Shown in pieces: positions 16,965 to 24,863 of a DNA stretch of 64,000 nucleotides. Each line of letters begins with the position of its first letter. Position 1 is the first letter of the stretch. A program made the translations under genes and the position numbers. The notes below the pieces were generated by a model. It ran no database searches. It saw nothing but the letters and a program-made list of their open reading frames with translations, and was not told the origin of the DNA. The stretch spans positions 434,001-498,000 of the forward strand of contig NZ_JACHJU010000001.1 in NCBI RefSeq assembly GCF_014203795.1, in the 5' to 3' direction. This DNA comes from Streptosporangium album. GTDB lineage: Bacteria > Actinomycetota > Actinomycetes > Streptosporangiales > Streptosporangiaceae.

Positions 16965-17540
16965 TCAGAAAACCGGGCCTGTCGAACGCGTGGACAGCTC
17001 GAACCAGACGACCTTTCCGACTCTTCCCCTACGCGTGTGGCCGGTGCCCCAGGAGCGGGACAGCAGGTCGACGAGGAGGAGCCCACGGCCGCCCTCGTCG
17101 TTCCCGGGCTCCTCTTCGGCCCTGAGCAGGACGGGGTTTTCGTCCTCGACCTCGCAGCGCAACATGTCGCCCTGGGAGGAAAGAGTGAGAAGTGGCTCTC
17201 CCCATCCGTGGAGCAGGGCGTTGGTGACCAGCTCGCTGACGAGCAGTTCGGCGACCTCGCTCTGCTCGTCGTATCCCCAGTCGGCGAGCTGGGCACGGAT
17301 GAGATGCCGGGCCGCGGGCGTCGAGGAGGCATCGGAGAACAGGACCCACGAGGCCTGCCGGGTGCGTGCCGCGCGGACGGCGTGGGCCACGAGCTCACCA
17401 AGTCCGCGCACGAGTCCCTGGAGCCGGCGCCACACCTCCGGGCGACCGTTCTCCGGCCGGGTCAGGGATGCGGACCGGCCTGCCGCCGCACCCTCTGCCG
17501 CGGGGCTCCGGCGGCACACAAGTTCAGGCTGCCTGGGCAT
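16965..17540 (-). CDS. RsbW-like ATP-binding protein (HATPase_c_2, anti-sigma-type kinase)
   Basis: This protein of about 191 residues has the GHKL fold of anti-sigma serine kinases. SEVAELLVSELVTNALLHGW is the N box (Glu, Asn), EDENPVLLRAEE lies at the Asp box, and GGRGLLLVDLLSRSWG is the G box. The first 60 residues are Arg/Ala-rich and not conserved. Many actinomycete copies of this family act alone or pair with a small DUF5999 protein. ATG 17540 lies inside the 3' end of the DUF5999 gene (17-bp overlap), so the two are probably translated together. Confidence 0.8.
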   Translation of the reverse strand: MPRQPELVCRRSPAAEGAAAGRSASLTRPENGRPEVWRRLQGLVRGLGELVAHAVRAARTRQASWVLFSDASSTPAARHLIRAQLADWGYDEQSEVAELLVSELVTNALLHGWGEPLLTLSSQGDMLRCEVEDENPVLLRAEEEPGNDEGGRGLLLVDLLSRSWGTGHTRRGRVGKVVWFELSTRSTGPVF

Positions 17541-17718
17541 AGGAACCCCGGTGAGCCGGAATGCTGCGTCCATCGGGCATGAGCTCGCCGGTGTCTTCGA
17601 ACAGCACCACACCGTTGCAGAGCAACCCCCACCCCTGTTCCGGATGGAACGCCACAAGACGGGCCGCATCGTGATCACGAGCGTCCGCGGGCGGACACGA
17701 AGGCTTGTGCTGACACAT
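17524..17718 (-). CDS. DUF5999 family small protein
   Basis: This small protein of 64 residues begins MCQHKPSCPPADARDHDAAR and contains LVAFHPEQGWGLLCNGVVLF followed by EDTGELMPDG. That matches a small family found widely in actinomycetes (my recall of DUF5999). Three Cys and several His could bind metal, but no function is known. ATG 17718 is preceded by GAGGTAACGGTC. It is the first gene of the unit with the RsbW-like ATPase. Confidence 0.75.
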   Translation of the reverse strand: MCQHKPSCPPADARDHDAARLVAFHPEQGWGLLCNGVVLFEDTGELMPDGRSIPAHRGSYAQAA

Positions 17719-17950
17719 GACCGTTACCTCGATCCTCATTGATCGCAGGAGAGTCCTTTGGGAGCCACCGGTTCCGGGCTGGTGATGACCGGCATTCCGG
17801 TCCGGTTGAGCTGCTTTCGCTATCCACGATGCTCCTACCGGGACCCGGCGTCTGCGCTGGCAGCACCCATTTGGGCTCCATGCCAACCGCACCCCCGGCA
17901 TACCTGCTAGCTGCAATGCGCCGGCCGGGGCCGGCTGCGATCCTGGATAT

Positions 17951-18343
17951 GTGGCCCTACGTTGTCTCATCGTCGACGACAGCGATCACTTCAAGGAGGC
18001 CGCACGCCGTGTGCTCGAACCAGAGGGGATCGCTGTCGTCGGCATGGCATCGACGACGGCCGAAGCTCTCCGGCAGGTAGACGAGCTCCGGCCGGATCTC
18101 GTGCTGGTCGACATCGATCTCGGCGAGGAGAGCGGATTCGATCTGGCCTGGCGGCTTACGGACGCGGCGGACGCGGATCCGCTGAGCGTCATCCTGATAT
18201 CGACCTACGCCGAGAAGGACTTCGCGGAGATGATCGCGACCAGCCCGGCCATCGCGTTCCTGTCGAAGCCAGACCTCTCACGGAGAGCGATCGACGAGAT
18301 CCTGCAGAGAGCGGGCGACACGGGTCGACCCGATCGAGACTAG
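17951..18343 (+). CDS. Receiver-only response regulator
   Basis: This protein of 130 residues is a single CheY-like receiver: acidic pair in LIVDDSDH (Asp9, Asp10), phospho-acceptor Asp54 (LVDIDLGEE), Thr in LISTYAEKD and Lys in FLSKPDL. There is no output domain, so it works by protein contact. It starts at GTG 17951 and ends by overlapping the NarL-type regulator gene tail-to-tail (4 bp). A phosphorelay role with the sensor kinase at 19156 is possible but not shown. Confidence 0.85.
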   Translation: MALRCLIVDDSDHFKEAARRVLEPEGIAVVGMASTTAEALRQVDELRPDLVLVDIDLGEESGFDLAWRLTDAADADPLSVILISTYAEKDFAEMIATSPAIAFLSKPDLSRRAIDEILQRAGDTGRPDRD

Positions 18344-18999
18344 CGAGTTCCGAGGAAGGCGATCACCGCGAGGACCCGTCGGTGATCGTCTTCCGTCTCC
18401 GGTAGCCGCATCCTGGCCATGATGCTGCGCACGTGCTTCTCGACCGTGCCCTCGGTGATCCAGAGCCTGTGGGCGATCCCGGCGTTCGAGCGTCCCTCCG
18501 CCATCAGGGAGAGAACCTCGCGCTCGCGCTGTGTGAGGAGTTCCAGCGGGTCGTTCCGGCGGCGGGCCGTGATGAGCTCCTTCACCAGGCTGGGATCGAC
18601 GACCGAGCCGCCGTGGACGATCCGTTCGACCGTCTCGACGAAGTCGGTCACACCGATCACCCGGCTCTTGAGCAGGTAGCCGACCCGGTGCCCGGTGGCG
18701 AGCAGTTCCATCGCCTGCTCGACCTCGATGTGCGCCGACAGCAGGAGAATGCCCGTCTTCGGGAACTCCTCACGGATCACCCGGGCCGCGTCGAGTCCTT
18801 CGGTCGTGTATCCCGGAGGCATCCGGATGTCGACGACGACGAGGTCGGGACGGCACTCGCGGACGAGGGTGAGGAGCTCCGGCGCGTCTCCGGCCTGGCC
18901 GACGACCTCGAACCCCGACCGCTCAAGCAGGCTCGCGATCCCCTCTCGCAGGAGCACGTCATCGTCCGCCAGCGCTATCCGCGTCCGCCCTTCGTCCAC
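18340..18999 (-). CDS. NarL/LuxR-family response regulator
   Basis: This protein of 219 residues has a receiver domain (ALADDDVLLREG; Asp57 in VVVDIRMPPGY; Lys in YLLKSRV) followed by a LuxR helix-turn-helix (LTQREREVLSLMAEGRSNAG through TEGTVEKHVRSIM). It is divergent from the NarX-type sensor kinase at 19156, with a 156-bp shared promoter region. The two probably form a cognate pair. Confidence 0.9.
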   Translation of the reverse strand: MDEGRTRIALADDDVLLREGIASLLERSGFEVVGQAGDAPELLTLVRECRPDLVVVDIRMPPGYTTEGLDAARVIREEFPKTGILLLSAHIEVEQAMELLATGHRVGYLLKSRVIGVTDFVETVERIVHGGSVVDPSLVKELITARRRNDPLELLTQREREVLSLMAEGRSNAGIAHRLWITEGTVEKHVRSIMARMRLPETEDDHRRVLAVIAFLGTR

Positions 19000-19155
19000 C
19001 GCTCTATCGCCTCTTGCCCGTAATAGTCACACCCGGGTGAAAAGGATCGCGCCTCCCACCAAACACCGGCGATCCGGGTAGTCACCCGCAACGGGGTGAC
19101 CGATGTCAACTGCGGGCGCAACCGCCCCGTATACCCCGCGTGACATGGGAGTAAT

Positions 19156-21012
19156 ATGGTAGTCATGCGCGCGCGGCTATTGTCGTTGCTGTTACGTCCG
19201 ACGCGCCCACCCCTCATATGGGGGATCAGCGTCGGCGTGTTATGCGTCACGGCAGAAGCCCTCCTGACGTATCCGCTGCAGCAGATCGCGCCGGGGGTCT
19301 CCCTGGGCGTAGTTTACCTGCTCGGTGTTCTGGTGGTCTCGTTAGGCTGGGGTCTGGGACTGGGCATGGCGACCGCGGTGGTCAGCGGCATCGCCTTCGA
19401 CTACTTCAACAACCCGCCCTTCGGGACCCTGACCATCTTCAGCAGCTGGTCGTGGATGCCGCTCGTGATCTTCCTCGTCGTCGCGCTGCTGGCCAGCTGG
19501 GCCGCGACGCTGACGCGGTCGCTGGCCGTCGAGGCCGACGAGCGCCGCCGTGAGGCCGACCTCGACGCCAGGCTGGCCCGGCTCCTGCTGCGTACGGAGC
19601 ATCTGCGCTCGGCGCTGCCGGCGGTCTCCCGCCGCCTGGCACAGGCGCTGGGGCTGCCGTTCCTGGCGATAGAGCTCGGCGCGGTGACCTCCGACGATTC
19701 CCATACGGCGTTGCCCCTGTTGGAGGGCGCCGCCGCCCTCGGCACACTCGTCGTCCCCGCCGGCCTGCCGGAGGCCACCCTGCGCCGTCTGAACGAGTGG
19801 GTCGTGCCCTCGCTGAACGCGCTGCTGCGGGCGGCACACGATCGTGAGGCCATCGGGCGCGACCTGGAAGCGAGCCGCGACGAGCTCCGCCGGGTCGCAC
19901 AGGAACAGGCCGCGCTGCGACGTGTCGCGACGCTGGTCGCGCGTGGAGTCTCTCCGGCGGAGATGTTCGGCGCGGTCGCTCGCGAGATGGGGCTCATCCT
20001 CCAGGCGGACTGCACGGCGATCGAACGTTACGAACCCGACCGCGCGGTGGTGGTGGGCTCATGGAGCGGGCGCGGCCCCGAGTCCGCACTGCCCCCCGGC
20101 TCGCCTCGGCCGCTCGACGAGCAGAGCATCTCGGCGCTGGTGCTGGGGGCCGGGCGGCCGATGCGGATGACGGACTACGACCACGGCCCCGGAGAGATCT
20201 CCGAGTGGGCCCGGGCGCAGGGGATCACCTCTTCGATCGGCAGCCCCATCGTCGTCGAAGCACGCCTGTGGGGCGTGATGATCGCTTTCTTCAACGCTCC
20301 GGAGCCGCAGCCCGCAAGCGCGGAGGAGCGCATGCTGGACTTCACCGAGCTCGTCGCGACCGCGATCTCCAACGCCCAGGCCCGCGACGAGCTCGCCGCC
20401 TCCCGCGCCCGCGTCGTCGCGGCCTCCGACGAGACCCGGCACCGCATCGAACGTGATCTGCACGACGGAGCACAGCAACGTCTCGTCTCGCTCGGGCTTG
20501 ATCTGCGGGCCACGGAGGCCACCTTGCCGCCCGAACTGGCAGAGCTGAGAACCCGGCTGTCCCGGACCGTTGACGGTCTTACCTCTGTCGCGGAAGACCT
20601 GCGGGAGCTCTCCCGGGGCCTTCATCCGGCGATCCTCTCCAAGGGCGGTCTCGGGCCCGCGCTGAAGACGATCGCACGCCGCTCCGCCGTACCGGTCGAT
20701 CTCGTCCTGAACATCGGCCGGCGACTGCCGGAGAGCGTCGAGGTCGCCGTCTACTACATCGTGTCCGAGGCACTGACGAACGTGGCCAAACACGCCCACG
20801 CCACTATGGTGTGCGTCGAACTCGACGTGGAGAGCGCGAGCGTCGAGATCTCGATCCGCGACGACGGACTCGGCGGAGCCGATCCCCACCACGGCTCGGG
20901 GCTCATCGGCCTCAGCGACCGCATCCAGGCTCTCGGCGGCAGGATGGACGTCGTCAGTCCCGCGGGAGGCGGCACGACGCTGCTGGCGACGATCCCTGTC
21001 TGGAGCGGATGA
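19156..21012 (+). CDS. Sensor histidine kinase with KdpD-like membrane domain, GAF and NarX-type transmitter
   Basis: This protein of 618 residues has four membrane helices in the first 115 residues (DUF4118/KdpD-like, FDYFNNPPFGTLTI), a coiled segment, and a GAF domain (about 255-415). The HisKA_3 box RHRIERDLHDGAQQRLVSLG has its phospho-His at about 436, and the C-terminal ATPase shows DDGLGGADPHHGSGL. This form pairs with NarL-type regulators, and one is divergent next door. GAF domains of this type often sense gases or redox, but no ligand residue can be named here. ATG 19156 and ATG 19165 are both usable. Confidence 0.88.
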   Translation: MVVMRARLLSLLLRPTRPPLIWGISVGVLCVTAEALLTYPLQQIAPGVSLGVVYLLGVLVVSLGWGLGLGMATAVVSGIAFDYFNNPPFGTLTIFSSWSWMPLVIFLVVALLASWAATLTRSLAVEADERRREADLDARLARLLLRTEHLRSALPAVSRRLAQALGLPFLAIELGAVTSDDSHTALPLLEGAAALGTLVVPAGLPEATLRRLNEWVVPSLNALLRAAHDREAIGRDLEASRDELRRVAQEQAALRRVATLVARGVSPAEMFGAVAREMGLILQADCTAIERYEPDRAVVVGSWSGRGPESALPPGSPRPLDEQSISALVLGAGRPMRMTDYDHGPGEISEWARAQGITSSIGSPIVVEARLWGVMIAFFNAPEPQPASAEERMLDFTELVATAISNAQARDELAASRARVVAASDETRHRIERDLHDGAQQRLVSLGLDLRATEATLPPELAELRTRLSRTVDGLTSVAEDLRELSRGLHPAILSKGGLGPALKTIARRSAVPVDLVLNIGRRLPESVEVAVYYIVSEALTNVAKHAHATMVCVELDVESASVEISIRDDGLGGADPHHGSGLIGLSDRIQALGGRMDVVSPAGGGTTLLATIPVWSG

Positions 21013-21029
21013 CGGCCGCTCTTCCCCGG

Positions 21030-21205
21030 TCCTCACCACGGGGCCGGGGCCGCCCTCCGTCGCCGAGACGGCGGGCAGGTCGTCCGGCAGGCGGTCACGG
21101 AGTGCGGCGGTGGTGACGACCGCCCTGGCTCCGGCGTCGGACAGCACGTTGACGAGCCGGTCGAAGGGGAGTTCCTGGTGGGCGTAGGCGTCCAGCGCGG
21201 ATGTT
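21030..21205 (-). pseudogene. NRPS fragment: condensation-domain end joined to adenylation-domain piece
   Basis: The minus strand reads ALDAYAHQELPFDRLV, the end of a condensation domain active-site region. It continues without a break as NVLSDAGARAVVTTAALRDR, which belongs about 150-200 residues further on, inside an adenylation domain. The join keeps the frame. Nothing else of the synthetase is present on either side. It is a small in-frame deletion relic of a nonribosomal peptide synthetase gene. Confidence 0.55.
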
Positions 21206-21889
21206 CCCCGAGCCCTTCGCCCGCCTCGACCGGGAGCGGCGCGACCTGATGGAGGCCGACTCGCAGCTGCACGTGCTCGGCGAGGACATCTGCGACCCGT
21301 ACGGCGGAGCCTTCAAGGTCACCAGGGGCCTGTCCACCAGGTTCGGCGCCCGCGTGCGGTCCACCCCGCTGAGCGAGGGTGCGATCACCGGGGTCGGAGC
21401 CGGCCTCGCCCTGGCCGGGGACAGGGCGATCGTCGAGATCATGTTCGCCGACTTCGTCGCGCTCGGGCGGCCCTGCCTGTTCTTCGAGGACAAGGTCCTC
21501 TACACCCGGCGGATGTACGAGGGCGGGGTCGTGGACGACCTGTTCCGCTACGAGATCGACGGCGACGTCGCCCGGTTCCGGCAGACCGCGCTGAACGGGA
21601 CCTTCCGGGAGCCGACCTGGAGGGCGGCGCCATCGTGGTCACCCTGCACGCCGACGCCGCGGTGATCATGGCCGTCCCCGTCGTCTTCCCCGGCCAGATC
21701 TGCGCGCTGTCGCTCACCGCCCCGCATCCGGAGGTCGTGGAGACCCGTGACGGCGGCTTCGCCGTACGGAAGGTGGTCAACCTGGGCCTCGCCTACGACC
21801 ACCGCTACGTCAACGGCCGCGAGTCGGCCGAGTTCCTCGGCGCGCTCAGGACCGCCCTGGAGACCCCCGGCGCCGGCGACCCCCGCTGA
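21201..21889 (+). pseudogene. 2-oxoacid dehydrogenase E1-beta/E2 remnant with deletions and frameshift
   Basis: From 21201 the frame has a transketolase-like E1-beta start (HVLGEDICDPYGGAFKVTRG, IVEIMFADFVALG), then skips to a later part (PCLFFEDKVLYTRRMYEGG). Near 21612 the coding sense moves to another frame that carries the end of an E2 acyltransferase: DLEGGAIVVT, VPVVFPGQICALSL, and LGLAYDHRYVNGRES with the catalytic DHR motif. E1 and E2 thus appear joined after loss of most of both. It cannot encode a working subunit. Confidence 0.6.
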
Positions 21890-21980
21890 ACCCCGCACGG
21901 GCACCGGCCCGGTTTCCCGGCGGCGGGCAGCGGTGGGAACATGACCTGGTCATGACGAACCAGACGGAAGGCCATCACCG

Positions 21981-22547
21981 GTGAGGCGGCTACTCACGGT
22001 CCTGCTGTTCGCGTGTGCCGCGCTACTCGGCGTGGTCACCCCCGCACAGGCCCACAACGTGCTGATCGGCAGCGATCCCGGAGACGGCGCTCAGCTCGCC
22101 ACCGGTCCCGAGAAGATCACACTCACCTTCGACCAGCCGGTACGGCAGGGCTTCGCGCAGATCAGCGTGACCGGCCCCGACGGGACCCGCTGGGAGGACG
22201 GCACGACGACCGTCAGCGGCCAGAAGGTCAGCGTCGGAGTCAGGCCCCTGGGCCCGGCCGGGCAGTACGCCGTCGGCTACCGCGTCCTGTCCTCCGACGG
22301 TCACCCGGTGGCCGACAAGGTGACCTTCACCCTCACCACCGCGGGCACGGGCACCGCGTCCCAGCCGGCCCCGGTCTCCTCGGCCGCCGCGCCGCAGGCG
22401 CCCGACCTGAGCGCCCAGGCCGCCGAGGCCGCGCAGAACGGCGGAGCCGGGATGGCCGTGCTGTGGATCGCCTGCGCCCTGGTCGTGCTGGGCGGGGCCA
22501 CCATCGTGGCGCTGCGCCGTACGAAGGAGCGGGGGACGCAGGGATGA
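21981..22547 (+). CDS. copC: CopC-family copper-binding exported protein
   Basis: This protein of 188 residues has a signal peptide that ends at PAQA, leaving His25 (AHNVLIGSDP) as the mature N terminus. His25 with Asp106 and His108 (SSDGHPVAD) forms the Cu(II) site of CopC proteins. A Ser/Ala/Pro linker leads to a C-terminal membrane helix (AVLWIACALVVLGGATIVAL), so the protein is anchored with the copper domain outside. The gene overlaps copD as ATGA. Together they would take up or buffer copper across the membrane. Confidence 0.88.
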   Translation: MRRLLTVLLFACAALLGVVTPAQAHNVLIGSDPGDGAQLATGPEKITLTFDQPVRQGFAQISVTGPDGTRWEDGTTTVSGQKVSVGVRPLGPAGQYAVGYRVLSSDGHPVADKVTFTLTTAGTGTASQPAPVSSAAAPQAPDLSAQAAEAAQNGGAGMAVLWIACALVVLGGATIVALRRTKERGTQG

Positions 22548-23575
22548 CCGTGACCGTCGAACGTGCCCCCGGGGTGGGCACGGTCAGGAAGCTGCTGGCC
22601 GGCGGGCTCGTCTCGGGAGCCGTGCTCGCCGTGCTGGCCGCGACGGTGTTCACCGCGCAGGAGGCGGTGCCGGGGATCGCGCTGCCCGGCCCGCTGGTGG
22701 AGTACGGCCTGCCGGTGCTGCGGGTGCTGCTGGACCTGGCCGCGGTGGCCGTGGTCGGGCTGAGCCTGCTGCCCAGGATGCTCGGCTTCGACGACCCGGA
22801 GCGGACCGAGCCGGTCATGCGCCGGGCCCGGCCGGCGGCGGTGACGTTCGCCTGGGCGTGGGCGGTGCTCGCCCTGGTCGTCATCGTCTTCCAGACCGCC
22901 CAGCTCAACCCCGGGCTCGTCCCGACCCCGGGGATGATCGCCGAGTACGTCGACAGCGTCGGCGCGGGCCAGGGGATGCTCTTCAGCGCCGCCTGCGCGC
23001 TCACCTACGCCGGGATCGGGCTGCTGGCCGTACGGTTCGGCGAGAAGGTCCCCGCCGAGCTGCGGATCGTGATCGCCTTCTTCGGCCTGCTGCCGATCCC
23101 GGTCACCGGCCACGCGGTCGACTCGGTCTGGCACGACCCCATCATGATCTCGATGGAGCTGCACGTGATGGGCGCGGCCGCCTGGACGGGCGGGCTGCTC
23201 ACGATCGTCACGCTGGTCGCCGGAGACCGTGAGCTACTGGCGCGGGTCCTGCCGAAATTCTCCAGGCTCGCCACCCTGGCGCTGGTCCTGGTCGGCCTCT
23301 CCGGCCTGGTGAACGGCCTGGCCTCGATGGCCCTCACGCAGGGGGTGGAGTTGCCGGGCGCGGTGTTCACCAGCGACTACGGGCTGCTCGTGGTGGCCAA
23401 GACCGCGTGTGTGGCGCTGCTGATCCCGTTCGCCGCCCACATCCGCTTCCGCCTGCTGCCGCGCATCGCGCGGCGGCAGGGGACGGCGGTCGCGGCATGG
23501 GCGGCCGCGGAGATCACCGTGATGGGTCTCGCCTACGGCGTCGCGGTGGCGCTGACCACGGCCTCCATGTCCTGA
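22544..23575 (+). CDS. copD: CopD-family copper import membrane protein
   Basis: This protein of 343 residues has about eight or nine membrane helices. A conserved His sits in PVTGHAVDSVWHD and another in ISMELHVMGAAAWTGGL, the typical CopD helix. ATG 22544 overlaps the copC stop, which fixes the start. The pair resembles the copCD operons of other actinomycetes, which supply copper for cuproenzymes and development. Its last 43 bp overlap the end of the gene on the other strand. Confidence 0.88.
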   Translation: MTVTVERAPGVGTVRKLLAGGLVSGAVLAVLAATVFTAQEAVPGIALPGPLVEYGLPVLRVLLDLAAVAVVGLSLLPRMLGFDDPERTEPVMRRARPAAVTFAWAWAVLALVVIVFQTAQLNPGLVPTPGMIAEYVDSVGAGQGMLFSAACALTYAGIGLLAVRFGEKVPAELRIVIAFFGLLPIPVTGHAVDSVWHDPIMISMELHVMGAAAWTGGLLTIVTLVAGDRELLARVLPKFSRLATLALVLVGLSGLVNGLASMALTQGVELPGAVFTSDYGLLVVAKTACVALLIPFAAHIRFRLLPRIARRQGTAVAAWAAAEITVMGLAYGVAVALTTASMS

Positions 23576-24738
23576 GCCCGCAGGCGGTAGCGGCTCATGG
23601 CCCACTCGCCGCCCACCCACAGGACGGCGAGCATGAGGCCGCCGATCACCATGGTCATGGGCGGCACCAGCGGCGGGGTGTGGTAGGCCACGCTCTGCAG
23701 GCGGAGCGCCTGGTCGACGAGGACGGTGGCCGCGAGCGAGCCGGCCAGCGCCCGCAGCACCGGGATCCGGATCAGGAACGCCAGGTCGACGGCGAGCGCC
23801 CCGGCGATCAGGAAGATCGGCACCGACGAGCGCGGGAAGTCGGCCAGCGCCAGGAGCGGCCAGATCAGGGTGCGGTAGGCGATGTAGACGCCGATCACGG
23901 CGGTGGCCGCGAACATCCGGCCGATCATCGCGCGGGCGAAGACCAGGACGATCACGGCGGCGGCCGCCGCGTAGAGCGGATAGACCTGGTCGGGCACCGG
24001 CAGGGAGAATTTGACGACCATCATCCGGTCCACCGCGCGGCCCATCTGGTCGGCGGCGAACTGCAGCAGGGTGGGCTCGGCCTCCGGATGCCCCCCGTCC
24101 CAGGCCGCGATGCCGAACACGCCGTACTCCTGGTGCTGTGCCGGGAACCAGACGTTCTCGAACAGGAACACGAAGAGCCCGCCGAGGACCATCGTGCGCG
24201 TCCGCCCCGTGGGCGCGCCCATGAACCAGCCCCTGATCACCCCGCAGACCATGAGGAACGTGCCGAAATAGAGCATCATGTGCGACGGGCTCCACGAGGT
24301 GATGTCGAGCCCGTTGATCCGGTGGTTGATCAGGTCAAGCGGCACCGCGGTCAGGAAGATCCCGGTGCCCCAGCCGACGAGGCGCTGCGCGGTCCTGTCC
24401 ACGCCGTAGCCGGTGTAGAGATGGATGATCGTGAGCGTCAGGGCGATGGCCGTGCCGACGCTGTTGAGCAGATGCGGCGGCGCCAGGTCGTCACGGAGCC
24501 ACTTGAAGTGCCAGGAGACGTCCCAGGAGGCGCCGAGCACCTTGAAGGAGAAGGCCACCAGCCACCCGAGGTACAGCAGCCGGAACAGATCCTCCGGAGT
24601 CTCACGGCCGGCCTTCCCCCGGGTCCAGTAGGGCAGGGCCCACTCAATGACTGGAGTGGCTCTTCGTCTGAGGCTCTCGACTGACTTCACGTGTCGAAAT
24701 GATGCCCGGGCTTTACCTTGCTCCGCAATCGGGAACAT
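23533..24738 (-). CDS. Polytopic membrane protein of unknown function
   Basis: This protein of 401 residues has about nine or ten membrane helices. Several His and Trp residues lie in membrane-flanking loops (SWDVSWHFKWLRDD, SWSPSHMMLYFGTF, NVWFPAQHQEYG). I do not recognise a characterised family. The pattern of conserved-looking His in a membrane protein beside copCD makes a role in copper or haem handling possible but unproven. The start may instead be GTG at 24690, since neither start has a clear ribosome site. Confidence 0.7.
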   Translation of the reverse strand: MFPIAEQGKARASFRHVKSVESLRRRATPVIEWALPYWTRGKAGRETPEDLFRLLYLGWLVAFSFKVLGASWDVSWHFKWLRDDLAPPHLLNSVGTAIALTLTIIHLYTGYGVDRTAQRLVGWGTGIFLTAVPLDLINHRINGLDITSWSPSHMMLYFGTFLMVCGVIRGWFMGAPTGRTRTMVLGGLFVFLFENVWFPAQHQEYGVFGIAAWDGGHPEAEPTLLQFAADQMGRAVDRMMVVKFSLPVPDQVYPLYAAAAAVIVLVFARAMIGRMFAATAVIGVYIAYRTLIWPLLALADFPRSSVPIFLIAGALAVDLAFLIRIPVLRALAGSLAATVLVDQALRLQSVAYHTPPLVPPMTMVIGGLMLAVLWVGGEWAMSRYRLRAQDMEAVVSATATP

Positions 24739-24863
24739 CCCTGAGGCATGGGCAGGGTCTCCCCTCCATATCCTGACAATTGCCTGCTTCGGGAGTTTCC
24801 GTGTGGGATGGCGGGGCCTGGCCGTCTCAGGTGCCTCTCAGCTCCCCTGAGTAAGCTCTCGGC

